Origin: Laspinema palackyanum D2c | Lineage (GTDB): Bacteria; Cyanobacteriota; Cyanobacteriia; Cyanobacteriales; Laspinemataceae | Direction: 5' to 3' | NCBI RefSeq assembly: GCF_025370875.1 | Contig: NZ_JAMXFD010000022.1 | Location: 1-64,000 of the forward strand | DNA length: 64,000 bases | Shown: one piece after another, positions 54,405 through 64,000 of the stretch | Numbering within the stretch: position 1 is the stretch's first letter | How the letters are laid out: every line of letters begins with the position of its first letter | Position numbers and translations under genes: made by a program | Notes under the pieces: generated by a model | What the model was told of the DNA's origin: nothing | Database searches by the model: none | Seen by the model: the letters and a program-made list of their open reading frames with translations, nothing else

Positions 54405-56282
54405 ATGAATGATTTATTTAAAGGGTTTGAGCAGTTATTAGAACTCGCGAAAACCTTGGAAGAGAAAATAGAAGCTGGAGAACTCAAGGCAGATATGCAG
54501 TTCCGTACTCGTCCGATTAGTAGCATACCCCGTACTGGCGCGATTCCCCGGACTGGGAATGTCGGAGTCTCCACGGGTGGGGTTTCTGTAGATGCCAGTC
54601 CTTTCCGTACACCACCAGGTCCGCGTTCTACGGGTCCTCGTTCCAAGGGTGGCGGGTCAAATTTTACTTCCCCCACTCCCGGGGTGTCGAAGCCCCCAAA
54701 ATCGGGTTCTTCGATGAAAGATATTGGCGGACTTCGAGAAGTTTTAACCGAACTAAAAGAACTGATTGGGATGCCTTTAAAACGTCCTGATTTATTAGCA
54801 AAAATTGGACTAGAACCGACCCGAGGGGTATTGTTAGTTGGACCTCCGGGAACGGGAAAAACCCTGACTGCTCGTGCTTTAGCCTCAGAATTGGGCGTCA
54901 ACTATATTGATTTAGTTGGGCCAGAAGTGATTAGTAAATATTACGGCGAAGCGGAGCAAAAACTGCGGGCAATTTTTGACCAAGCGGTGAACAGTGCGCC
55001 TTGTATTATTTTTATTGATGAAATTGACAGTTTAGCGCCCGATCGCTCTCAAGTTGAGGGAGAAGTAGAAAAACGCCTGGTAGCCCAATTGTTGGGGTTA
55101 ATGGATGGATTTGCTCAAACTCAAGGGGTGATTGTATTAGCCGCCACAAATCGACCGGATGCCTTAGATCCTGCCTTACGTCGCCCGGGACGGTTCGATC
55201 GCGAAGTGCAGTTTCGAGTCCCCGACTGCGCCGGACGGTTGGAAATATTAGAAATTCTCACCGGCGCAATGCCTTTAGATAACACGGTGCAGTTAGGGGA
55301 AATTGCCGAATTAGCCACCGGATTTGTAGGGGCAGATTTGAAAGCAGTTTGTCAAAAAGCCGCCTATACTGCCCTGCGTCGTCAAGTGCCTTCCATTGAG
55401 GCAGAGATTCCGGAGACGATGACGGTACAGCAGGGGGATTTTTTAGAAGCCCTCAAAGCGGTGAAACCCGCAGTTTTGCGGTCCGTGGAAGTGCAATCTC
55501 CTCATGTTTCATGGGATGAAATTGGCGGATTGGAGAGCATTAAACAGACCCTGCGAGAGGCAGTAGAAGGGGCGCTGATTAATCGGGAATTGTATTTACA
55601 AACCAAAGCCCGATCGCCCAAAGGAATTTTGCTCTGGGGTCCTCCAGGAACGGGCAAAACCCTGTTAGCCAAAGCCGTCGCCTCCCAAGCGAAAGCCAAT
55701 TTTATCTGCATCAATGGACCGGAATTACTTAGTAAATGGGTGGGGGCGAGTGAACAAGCGGTTCGCGAATTATTTACCAAAGCCCGCCAAGCAGCGCCCT
55801 GTGTGGTGTTTATTGATGAAATCGATACCTTAGCCCCTGCCCGAGGACAGCATACCGGGGATTCAGGGGTGAGCGATCGCGTCGTTGGACAATTACTCGT
55901 AGAACTAGACGGCTTGGCAACCGGGTCCGATATCCTAGTCATTGGGGCGACAAATCGTCCCGAGGCAATGGATTCGGCCCTCCTGCGGGCGGGACGCTTC
56001 GACTTACAACTGATGGTGGATTTACCGGATGGAGACAGTCGTTTAGGAATTTTGCAAGTCCACAATCAGGAACGTCCCTTATCCGAGGTAGATTTGTCCC
56101 ACTGGGCAACGGTTACCGAAGGTTGGAATGGAGCAGATTTGGCCTTATTAGGCGATCGCGCCGCAGTCGAAGCCATCCGCCGCTATCGGGCGATCGGCAT
56201 GAGCGATCCGGCGCAAATTCGGATTACCAGTGAAGATTTTACCTACGCTTACGATGCCTTGAACCAACAGCGATCGGCTTAG
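54405..56282 (+). CDS. Cdc48-type tandem AAA+ ATPase
   Basis: A 625-residue protein with two AAA+ domains of the Cdc48/p97 class. D1 has Walker A GPPGTGKTLTA (about 146) and Walker B IIFIDEIDSLAP; D2 has GPPGTGKTLLAKA (about 412) and VVFIDEIDTLAP. Arginine fingers (RRPGRFDR, LRAGRFDL) are intact. The N-terminal substrate-binding domain of Cdc48 is missing; instead residues 1-30 form an acidic helix and 31-105 a Pro/Gly/Ser/Thr/Arg-rich linker. It would unfold or disassemble proteins. Position downstream of gvpN, LamG and ArsA hints at gas-vesicle turnover or assembly. Confidence 0.88.
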   Translation: MNDLFKGFEQLLELAKTLEEKIEAGELKADMQFRTRPISSIPRTGAIPRTGNVGVSTGGVSVDASPFRTPPGPRSTGPRSKGGGSNFTSPTPGVSKPPKSGSSMKDIGGLREVLTELKELIGMPLKRPDLLAKIGLEPTRGVLLVGPPGTGKTLTARALASELGVNYIDLVGPEVISKYYGEAEQKLRAIFDQAVNSAPCIIFIDEIDSLAPDRSQVEGEVEKRLVAQLLGLMDGFAQTQGVIVLAATNRPDALDPALRRPGRFDREVQFRVPDCAGRLEILEILTGAMPLDNTVQLGEIAELATGFVGADLKAVCQKAAYTALRRQVPSIEAEIPETMTVQQGDFLEALKAVKPAVLRSVEVQSPHVSWDEIGGLESIKQTLREAVEGALINRELYLQTKARSPKGILLWGPPGTGKTLLAKAVASQAKANFICINGPELLSKWVGASEQAVRELFTKARQAAPCVVFIDEIDTLAPARGQHTGDSGVSDRVVGQLLVELDGLATGSDILVIGATNRPEAMDSALLRAGRFDLQLMVDLPDGDSRLGILQVHNQERPLSEVDLSHWATVTEGWNGADLALLGDRAAVEAIRRYRAIGMSDPAQIRITSEDFTYAYDALNQQRSA

Positions 56283-56327
56283 TGAGGTCATTTGTCATTT
56301 GTCCTTGGGAAATACCGAGGATGGGGA

Positions 56328-56552
56328 ATGTTCGTAGTAATGACTTCAGTCGTTTCTTAAGTTCGTAGTAACGACTTGCTGTCGTTTCCTAAGTTCGTAG
56401 TAACGACTTGCTGTCGTTTCCTACCTGAAGCGGTGACACTCACCATCAGGGGCTTAAGCACCTGTTTGGAAACTGGAGGATCCGGACATGGGAGCGTTAC
56501 TTGGCGGATGCCAAGTAACGCGGTAACGACTAAAGTCGTTACTACGAACATC
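56328..56552. repeat. Compound palindromic repeat element, second copy
   Basis: Three forward units (GTAGTAATGACTTCAGTCGT, then two GTAGTAACGACTTGCTGTCG) are followed by a hairpin GCGTTACTTGGC/GCCAAGTAACGC (56494-56521) and one inverted unit AACGACTAAAGTCGTTACTA. The order matches 7636-7946, but the central palindrome of that copy is degenerate here. Confidence 0.9.
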
Positions 56553-56648
56553 TCCCCCATCCTCCCTTAAGGGATAATAAACTTAAAGTACCGCTCTTTG
56601 GAGTTGCCTTACGGTGCCTCCTCAATTCACTTTGAAAAAACCAGTTTC

Positions 56649-57323
56649 ATGTTTGAACAACAACCTCAGACCCTACGGGAAAAAGTCCAGAAATTAGCGC
56701 ATCAATCCCTAGACCAATCAAACCCTTCGGCATGGTTTGATATTTTATATGCCGAAGCCAAAGGGGATGCGGGACAAGTGCCTTGGGCAAAATTATCCCC
56801 CCATCCGGTCCTGGAAAGTTGGTTAAATGATCGCCCCATAACCCCAGAGGGTCGTTCTGCACTGGTGACGGGATGTGGATTAGGCGATGATGCCGAAACC
56901 TTAGCCGCCCGAGGATTTGAGGTGACCGCTTTTGATATTTCCCCCACGGCGATCGCCTGGTGTCGTGAACGATTTCCCGATTCTGCGGTGAATTACTGCG
57001 TTGGGGACTTCTTTAACTTAGACCCAGCATGGCAGGGTCAGTTTGATTTAGTGGAAGACAGTCGGAATATTCAAGCGTTACCCCTTGAGGTGCGATCGCA
57101 AGTCATCGAGGCGATCGCCGCTTTAGTGGCCCCAGGCGGAACCTTGTTGATTATTACCCGCCATCGCGACAACGACAGCCAACCCGATGGTCCGCCCTGG
57201 CCCCTTTCTGACCGGGACCTCGGCGAATTTTCGCAATGGGGATTAGCAGAAATCCAGCGTCACGAATTTTGGGACGGGGATAATACGATTAAACAACTGC
57301 GGGTGGAATATCGGCGATCGTAA
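56649..57323 (+). CDS. Class I SAM-dependent methyltransferase (TPMT-like)
   Basis: A 224-residue methyltransferase. The SAM-binding GCGLGDDAETLAARGFEVTA is at about 75-94, with the acidic loop FDISPTAI and motif DLVEDSRNIQALP. The C-terminal GGTLLIITR strand is typical. Layout and the N-terminal WFDILYAEA segment resemble the thiopurine-type methyltransferases that act on small thiol or selenol compounds, but the substrate is open. The frame is open 17 codons upstream; ATG 56649 is favoured. Confidence 0.75.
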   Translation: MFEQQPQTLREKVQKLAHQSLDQSNPSAWFDILYAEAKGDAGQVPWAKLSPHPVLESWLNDRPITPEGRSALVTGCGLGDDAETLAARGFEVTAFDISPTAIAWCRERFPDSAVNYCVGDFFNLDPAWQGQFDLVEDSRNIQALPLEVRSQVIEAIAALVAPGGTLLIITRHRDNDSQPDGPPWPLSDRDLGEFSQWGLAEIQRHEFWDGDNTIKQLRVEYRRS

Positions 57324-57413
57324 TGAGTCGCATTTAACCAATATGATACCGATCTCCTAGGACGGGGTGATTCTCCACGGATTTCGGCGCTTACTGCCGC
57401 CATACTAACCCTA

Positions 57414-57451
57414 CAAAAAAACGCGAGAAGCTAGGATTAGCATCTCGCGTC
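57414..57451 (-). terminator. Rho-independent terminator of prk
   Basis: On the minus strand ACGCGAGATGCT and AGCTTCTCGCGT-type arms form a strong stem (57421-57450) followed by a run of seven T. It begins 34 bases after the prk stop codon. Confidence 0.88.
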
Positions 57452-57484
57452 GAGTGATGGGCTGGAATTTCAAACTAGCAACTC

Positions 57485-58489
57485 TTACACCTTCGCTGCT
57501 ATTTTGGCTTCCTTGGAAGTTAAGCGCTCGTAAGCGGCGCGCATCTTCAGACCCGTGAGCACTTGGAACAAACCTGTACCATTGTTAGAACCCGGATAGG
57601 TGGGGTGCTGAAGCAACAGTTCGGTCAATTCCCCGTAAAACTTAGTAGAGGTGTTACTGAGGTGACTTTCGATATAGATCATCTCCTCTAAATTCTCGAA
57701 CTGACCGTCTACTTCCAAAATCGAGACTTCATGACCTTCAAAGGCATCCGGTCCGTAGGCCATTTTGATCCCTGGGTAGGAACAGGTGAGTTTACGTCCA
57801 CAAGGGGTCCAATTAATCGTGGAACCCTCATCAAACAGATACACCGGATCCATATCATGCACCCCGTACCGTTGGATCATCTGCACCCGCAGAACCTTCC
57901 GTTCTTTGTCATCGGGGATTAAGTTCGTCGGTAACACCCGGATGACCACATCAGCATGAGCTTTTTGCGGTTCAATATAGGCGCTAAAGTCAGGACGACG
58001 GGAGTTAATGGATGCTAAAACATCTTCATAACGGTGGCCGCGTTCTGCCATATCCCGTTGAATTTTCCAGGCAATCTTCACCTCATCACTGATATCGAGG
58101 TAGACGCTGAAATCGAGCAGGGCGCGAACCCGCTCATCATAAATGGGATGCAGCCCCTCAATCACGATAATGTGATTCGGTTCCACCCGTTCAGGTGGAT
58201 CGATCATGCCAGTTTCGTGGTTATAGATGGGCTTGTCAACCGCCTGACCGTTCTTTAGCGCTTTGACTTGTTCATACATCAAGTCAAAGTTATTCGCTCT
58301 TGGGTCAAGCGCTGTGACCCCATGCTCTTTCCGCTGTTTGCGGTCTAAACTGTGATAGTCATCCAAGCAGATGACCGTCATCAGTTCTTCTCCAAATAGG
58401 TCTTTTAGTCGGTGCAGGAATGTCGATTTGCCGCATCCGGAGTCTCCGGCAACACCAATTAGAACCACGCTTTCCGGCTTACTGGTCAT
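57485..58489 (-). CDS. prk: Phosphoribulokinase
   Basis: Calvin-cycle enzyme that makes ribulose 1,5-bisphosphate with ATP. Length 334 residues is typical of cyanobacteria and plastids. P-loop GVAGDSGCGKSTFLHRL (about 12-28), ICLDDYHSLDRKQR (catalytic Asp and ribulose-5-phosphate contacts), VIEGLHPIYDERV and a redox-related Cys in the P-loop are visible. It is divergent from petH across 668 bases and has its own terminator. Confidence 0.97.
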   Translation of the reverse strand: MTSKPESVVLIGVAGDSGCGKSTFLHRLKDLFGEELMTVICLDDYHSLDRKQRKEHGVTALDPRANNFDLMYEQVKALKNGQAVDKPIYNHETGMIDPPERVEPNHIIVIEGLHPIYDERVRALLDFSVYLDISDEVKIAWKIQRDMAERGHRYEDVLASINSRRPDFSAYIEPQKAHADVVIRVLPTNLIPDDKERKVLRVQMIQRYGVHDMDPVYLFDEGSTINWTPCGRKLTCSYPGIKMAYGPDAFEGHEVSILEVDGQFENLEEMIYIESHLSNTSTKFYGELTELLLQHPTYPGSNNGTGLFQVLTGLKMRAAYERLTSKEAKIAAKV

Positions 58490-60378
<1,889 letters not shown>

Positions 60379-60426
60379 GGTTTACTGGGCGATCGCAGCT
60401 TAGTTCCAACTTCATCTCTGCATGAG

Positions 60427-60460
60427 GGGGAGGTCTGTTATGGGCCTCCCCTTCTTGTTT
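60427..60460 (+). terminator. Terminator after petH
   Basis: GGGGAGG (60427-60433) and CCTCCCC (60445-60451) form a 7-bp GC stem, followed by TTCTTGTTT. Confidence 0.8.
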
Positions 60461-60547
60461 GGGGGTCATTTGTCATTTGTAATTTGTCCTTGGTGGATGG
60501 ATGGGTGGATGGGGGAGATTATGACAAACGGCTGATGAAATTGGCGT

Positions 60548-60553
60548 TATAAT
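60548..60553 (+). promoter_or_regulatory. Candidate -10 upstream of Uma2 gene
   Basis: TATAAT lies 31 bases before ATG 60584. No clear -35 is present. Confidence 0.4.
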
Positions 60554-60583
60554 AGGAATAATATATTGATGGGGAACCGGGAT

Positions 60584-61348
60584 ATGACACAACTACAAAC
60601 TGATATTTCTACCCCGACATTGACTTTTGAAGAATATTTGTACTATCAGGGAAAACCCGATGTTATCTGTGAGTTATACCGGGGGAAACTGCTTGAAATG
60701 CCAATACCGCCCGGATTGCACACCCGAATTTGCCATTTTTTAACCGCCCAATTTCAGCGTTATTTTGTCACTCACGATTTACCGTTAGTGACGACGGGGT
60801 TGACTGGAGTCCGAACCGAAGACAATACCTCGCGAATTCCCGATGTGGTCATCTGTTCTGCGGAACTTTGGGACCGAGTTTGTACGAGAAAATGTGCAGG
60901 CGTCTTAGATTTTGAAGAAAAACCTGTGATGGTTGTAGAAGTCACGAGCGATAATTGGCGGGAAGATTATATTCTCAAGCGCGCCGAATATGCGATGGTA
61001 AATATTCCCGAATATTGGATTATCGATCCGAATAAGTCGAAAATCCAAGTTTGTTTTAACTCGAACAATGATAATGGGTACGAAGATTTAGAATTTTTGC
61101 CAGGACAGGATATTCATTCGGTGCAGTTTCCGGACTTGATTTTACCTGTAAATCGCGTCTTTTCTCCTCCGCTGGTGACCGATTTAATCCGCGAAGAACA
61201 AGCTGAACGAACACAGCTAGAACAACGGGTTCAAGAGGAACGTCAACGGGTTCAAGAGGAACGTCAACGGGCTGAAGAGGAACGTCAACGGGCCGATCGC
61301 CTTGCCCAACGCTTGCGAGAAATGGGGATAGATCCAGATGCAGTTTAA
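60584..61348 (+). CDS. Uma2-family PD-(D/E)XK protein
   Basis: A 254-residue Uma2 (DUF820) protein, a very abundant cyanobacterial nuclease-fold family of unknown function. TFEEYLYYQG, PDVVICSAEL, the catalytic EVTSDNWREDYILKRAEY and PEYWIIDP are all present. The C-terminal 50 residues form a coiled coil of EERQR(V/A) repeats (about 205-240). TTG 60566 or ATG 60569 are less likely starts. It precedes a toxin-antitoxin pair on the same strand. Confidence 0.88.
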   Translation: MTQLQTDISTPTLTFEEYLYYQGKPDVICELYRGKLLEMPIPPGLHTRICHFLTAQFQRYFVTHDLPLVTTGLTGVRTEDNTSRIPDVVICSAELWDRVCTRKCAGVLDFEEKPVMVVEVTSDNWREDYILKRAEYAMVNIPEYWIIDPNKSKIQVCFNSNNDNGYEDLEFLPGQDIHSVQFPDLILPVNRVFSPPLVTDLIREEQAERTQLEQRVQEERQRVQEERQRAEEERQRADRLAQRLREMGIDPDAV

Positions 61349-61420
61349 TGGGAGTTAGATTAAAAGTACAGCAGCAACACTGGCATAATTAAGAACAGAG
61401 AACCGATGGAGGACATGAAC

Positions 61421-61654
61421 ATGACAGCAGAAAGAGTGGTAGACTTGACAATGGATGAACTTAAAACGATGATTGCTCAAGTTGTGGATGAACGGTTAGG
61501 GCAAGGGGAACCCCTCGAAAACATCGTCAAAAAACGGTCTTTACAAGAAATTATGGATTCGGTCGATCGCCACAGATGGACACCTCCATCGGGTTCGCCT
61601 ACAGGTAGCGAAATGATTCGGGAGGAACGCCAACAATGGCAGATGCCTATGTAG
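61421..61654 (+). CDS. VapB-like antitoxin
   Basis: A 77-residue protein with a short N-terminal helix-rich part (MTAERVVDLTMDELKTMIAQ) and a flexible acidic/Pro tail, overlapping a PIN-domain toxin gene by 19 bases. GGAGG at 61408-61412 lies 8 bases before ATG 61421, which favours this start over the in-frame ATGs at 61406 and 61415. It should neutralise the toxin and repress the pair. Confidence 0.75.
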   Translation: MTAERVVDLTMDELKTMIAQVVDERLGQGEPLENIVKKRSLQEIMDSVDRHRWTPPSGSPTGSEMIREERQQWQMPM

Positions 61655-62073
61655 TGGATGCCAGCGTGTTGATTCAGTATTTCTTAACAGAAACTAATAC
61701 GCCACAGGTGCGGGTTTTAATTGGGGGTTTGGCAAGGGGCGATCGCTTGTATGTTCCAGAATTTGGCCTGTTAGAATGCGTCAACATTCTGTGGCGGAAT
61801 GTCCGCTTTCAAGGGTTGCCTCAGACAGACGGGGAACAGATGATTCGCGATTTGTTAGATTTACCCTTGGACATCAAACCCGTTAGTGAACTGCTACCTC
61901 GTGCGTTTCAAATCGGTTTAACTCATCAGTTAGCAATCTATGATTCGCTTTATATCGCCTTGGCATTAGATCGGGATTGCCCTTTAATTACCGTTGATGT
62001 CCGACAATCTCAAGCGGGGGCAGCTAGTGGTGTGGTTTTGAAGGCGATCGCTGATTTTTCGTCGTTGCCATAA
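61636..62073 (+). CDS. VapC-type PIN-domain ribonuclease
   Basis: A 145-residue PIN-domain toxin. Acidic active-site residues: Asp in YVVDASVLIQYFL, Glu in GLLECVNILWR, Asp in IYDSLYIALA and Asp in PLITVD. All four are intact, so it should be an active ribonuclease. Start ATG 61636 lies 10 bases after GGAGG and within the antitoxin gene, giving translational coupling. Confidence 0.88.
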   Translation: MADAYVVDASVLIQYFLTETNTPQVRVLIGGLARGDRLYVPEFGLLECVNILWRNVRFQGLPQTDGEQMIRDLLDLPLDIKPVSELLPRAFQIGLTHQLAIYDSLYIALALDRDCPLITVDVRQSQAGAASGVVLKAIADFSSLP

Positions 62074-62158
62074 TCAAACTGGACAGTTTGGCTTTAGTAG
62101 CGACTTGAGCGCCAAATCCCTGTAAAAATGGTAAGTTAGTCGGTTATGGATTAGAATT

Positions 62159-63475
62159 GTGACTTTCAAAATTGGTTTACTGGGATTGGGAACGGTGGGC
62201 GCAGGAACGGCGCAGATCTTGCTAGACTCCGGAGGACGTCATCCGTTGTTGCAGGAGTTGAAAATTGCTCGGGTGGGGGTGCGATCGCTGGATAAACCCC
62301 GGGATATCGACCTTCCTGCGGATATTTTAACCACGGATTTAGAATCAATCGTCACGGATCCTGAGATTGATATTGTGGTGGAGTTGATTGGCGGGTTGGA
62401 ACCGGCGCGATCGCTGATGTTGAAGGCGATCGCCTCTGGGAAGCATATTGTCACTGCCAACAAAGCGGCGATCGCCTTACATGGTGCAGAAATCTTCACT
62501 GCTGCCAATGAAAAAGGGGTCTATGTGATGTTAGAAGCGGCAGTGGGAGGCGGTATCCCGGTGATTCAACCCCTGAAGCAGTCTTTGGGAAGCAACCGCA
62601 TCCAAGGGGTGATGGGTATCGTCAATGGCACCACCAACTACATTCTCACCCGGATGCAACTGGAAGGGGCGGATTTTGAGGCGGTGCTCGCGGATGCTCA
62701 AAAATTGGGTTATGCGGAAGCGGACCCCACGGCAGATGTGGATGGTTTGGATGCTGCTGATAAAATCGCAATTCTGGCATCCTTGGCATTTGGGGGACGC
62801 ATCAAGCGTGAACAAGTTTATGCCGAAGGGATTCGCCAGGTGAGTGCAGAAGATATCGCTTATGCGGAAAAACTGGGATTTGTGATTAAGTTACTGGCGA
62901 TCGCCAAGCGGGAAGCAGGTCCTACTCCTCAACCTAACAGCGAGATTGAAGATCGCTTACAGTTGAGAGTGCATCCGACCCTAGTGCCGAAACAACATCC
63001 TTTGGCGAATGTGAATGGGGTTTATAACGCTATTTTTGTGGAAGGGGACCCGATCGGACAGGTGATGTTTTATGGACGAGGGGCCGGTGCAGGTCCCACG
63101 GCAAGCGCCGTGGTTGCGGATATTTTAAATGTGGCGGCAGTCTTGAAAACGGAAACGGAACCGATACCCCATCCGTTGTTAAGTTGTTCTCATCAACATT
63201 ACTGTGCGATCGCCCCAATGGAAGATGTGGTGACACGCTTTTATGCCCGATTTTTGACTCAGGATAGTCCTGGGGTGATCGGGGAATTGGGGACAATTTT
63301 TGGCAAAAATGGCGTCAGTCTCGAATCCGTGGTGCAAATTGGGATGCGTGAAAATCAGGCGGAAATTGTGGTGGTTACCCATGATGTGAAAGAAGGCAAT
63401 TTTAATCATGCCTTAGATGAAATTCGCAATCTAGCGGCGATCGTCTCCATTCCGAGTCTGTTGCGCGTTCTTTGA
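62159..63475 (+). CDS. hom: Homoserine dehydrogenase
   Basis: Makes homoserine from aspartate semialdehyde for threonine, methionine and isoleucine synthesis. 438 residues, start GTG 62159. The Rossmann GLLGLGTVGAGTAQ (about 6-19), VTANKAAIA, GGGIPVIQPL and the substrate segment GTTNYILTRM, GYAEADPTADVDGLDAADK (key D residues) are all present. The C-terminal ACT domain (YARFLTQDSPGVIGELG, near 362) allows feedback control by threonine. It is a single gene, not clustered with thrB or thrC. Confidence 0.96.
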   Translation: MTFKIGLLGLGTVGAGTAQILLDSGGRHPLLQELKIARVGVRSLDKPRDIDLPADILTTDLESIVTDPEIDIVVELIGGLEPARSLMLKAIASGKHIVTANKAAIALHGAEIFTAANEKGVYVMLEAAVGGGIPVIQPLKQSLGSNRIQGVMGIVNGTTNYILTRMQLEGADFEAVLADAQKLGYAEADPTADVDGLDAADKIAILASLAFGGRIKREQVYAEGIRQVSAEDIAYAEKLGFVIKLLAIAKREAGPTPQPNSEIEDRLQLRVHPTLVPKQHPLANVNGVYNAIFVEGDPIGQVMFYGRGAGAGPTASAVVADILNVAAVLKTETEPIPHPLLSCSHQHYCAIAPMEDVVTRFYARFLTQDSPGVIGELGTIFGKNGVSLESVVQIGMRENQAEIVVVTHDVKEGNFNHALDEIRNLAAIVSIPSLLRVL

Positions 63476-63493
63476 TTAGTTGATAAGCAAAAA

Positions 63494-63849
63494 CCGGCGG
63501 GGGTTTAAACCCCCGCCTAACAGAATCAAGTCGGTTAAAAACCGACTAAAAACATCACGCGATCAGACACGCAGTCGGTTTTAATGGACATCTTAGTGAA
63601 CTCCAAAAAATAAAACCCGCAAAAAGTTCGTAGTAACCCCTTCAGGGGTTTCTTTAAAGATGACTCCGTGAAGGAGTCACTACGAACGAACGTTTATATG
63701 ATTTATTTGTTGGAACCCCCTTACACTGTTTGCAATAACCGCTGGTTTTTTTTAACCGACTAAAAATATCACGCGATCAGGCTTTTTTTTCAGTCGGTTT
63801 CAACCGACTTGATTCTGTTAGGCCGCCAATCGTTTAAACCCCCGCCGGG
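63494..63849. repeat. Large composite inverted-repeat element
   Basis: A 356-bp block bounded by matching GGCGGGGGTTTAAAC ends. A perfect 21-bp inverted repeat lies at 63516-63536 and 63802-63822. Direct repeats of 27 bases with one mismatch (63540-63566 and 63754-63780) and several AGTCGGTT/AACCGACT stems lie inside. The centre contains a GTAGTAACCCCTTCAGGGGT palindrome unit and an inverted partner with the core GACTCCGTGAAGGAGTC. It follows hom by 18 bases, so the left arm palindrome (63496-63517) may terminate hom. Confidence 0.85.
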
Positions 63850-63893
63850 TGTGGCGACTAGATAATTCACTCTAATTTTTACCTCTAAATCCT

Positions 63894-64000
63894 ATGTTAA
63901 ATTCTCAATTCCCTGTTCCAGAAATTATCATTCCCGATGAGTTGCTTCCGCCCAAGGACTTGCGGTTATCGGTGGGGGGAAGTTTTAAGGCGATCGGGAC
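63894..64000 (+). CDS. Partial gene at window edge, methyltransferase-like start
   Basis: The first 35 codons of a gene cut by the window end. ATG 63894 opens MLNSQFPVPEIIIPDELLPP and KDLRLSVGGSFKAIG. The P-x-E-L-L-P-P and L-R-x-x-V-G-G pattern recalls cyanobacterial class I SAM-dependent methyltransferases, but the SAM motif itself is beyond the edge. Confidence 0.5.
   Translation, partial: MLNSQFPVPEIIIPDELLPPKDLRLSVGGSFKAIG

Overview
The window is chromosomal DNA of a cyanobacterium, most likely a filamentous non-heterocystous, gas-vacuolate member of the Oscillatoriales. The evidence is the very frequent HIP1-type GCGATCGC octamer, phosphoribulokinase (prk), a ferredoxin-NADP reductase carrying an N-terminal CpcD-like phycobilisome-linker domain (petH), a gas-vesicle gene set, several cyanobacteria-only families (DUF3318, DUF1816, DUF4332) and dense families of short palindromic repeats. 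No rRNA or tRNA gene and no CRISPR array was recognised. Genus-level assignment is not possible from the sequence alone.

Layout. 0-12.7 kb holds mostly housekeeping genes: queE, trpD, carA, a STAS anti-sigma-antagonist gene without a normal start codon, mrnC and rlmB, with small cyanobacterial hypothetical genes and two hydrolases. 12.9-17.6 kb is a decay zone. It contains a cytochrome c-type pseudogene, an ISAzo13-like insertion sequence with a frameshifted transposase, a membrane-protein gene broken by one in-frame TAG, and 1.5 kb without a recognisable gene. 17.6-24 kb carries an aminopeptidase P-type gene, two palindromic repeat arrays, a TetR regulator and a translationally coupled pair of M16 proteases. 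24.1-31.1 kb is a two-gene operon: a giant beta-helix/SF1 helicase overlapping a PLD-type nuclease-like protein, which looks like an uncharacterised, possibly Mokosh-related defence module. valS follows, then an AT-rich HEPN-like gene and a DUF4351/Rpn-type gene at 35-37.5 kb. 37.6-41.5 kb has a LodA-like candidate quinoprotein oxidase overlapping a LodB-like flavoprotein, behind a striking 21-bp inverted repeat, followed by yjbQ.

43.3-48.7 kb is the gas-vesicle locus. gvpA-gvpC-gvpN run rightward, gvpJ-gvpK-gvpF-gvpG run leftward from the same 1.2-kb intergenic region, and gvpV converges on gvpG from the other side. Directly downstream of gvpN and on the same strand are a 1000-residue LamG-repeat protein, a tandem ArsA/Get3-type ATPase and a Cdc48-type double AAA+ ATPase. 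They may be an accessory module for gas-vesicle assembly or turnover, but this is inferred from position only. 56.6-64 kb returns to core functions: a methyltransferase, divergent prk and petH, a Uma2-type protein, a VapBC-like toxin-antitoxin pair, hom (homoserine dehydrogenase) and the start of a truncated gene at the right edge.

A palindromic repeat family (GTAGTAACGACTTCAGTCGTT and variants) occurs in at least eight intergenic places. Other inverted-repeat elements lie at 2.0, 4.4, 13.6, 24.9, 37.6, 48.8 and 63.5 kb. Several of the most unusual observations concern how such hairpins interact with genes.
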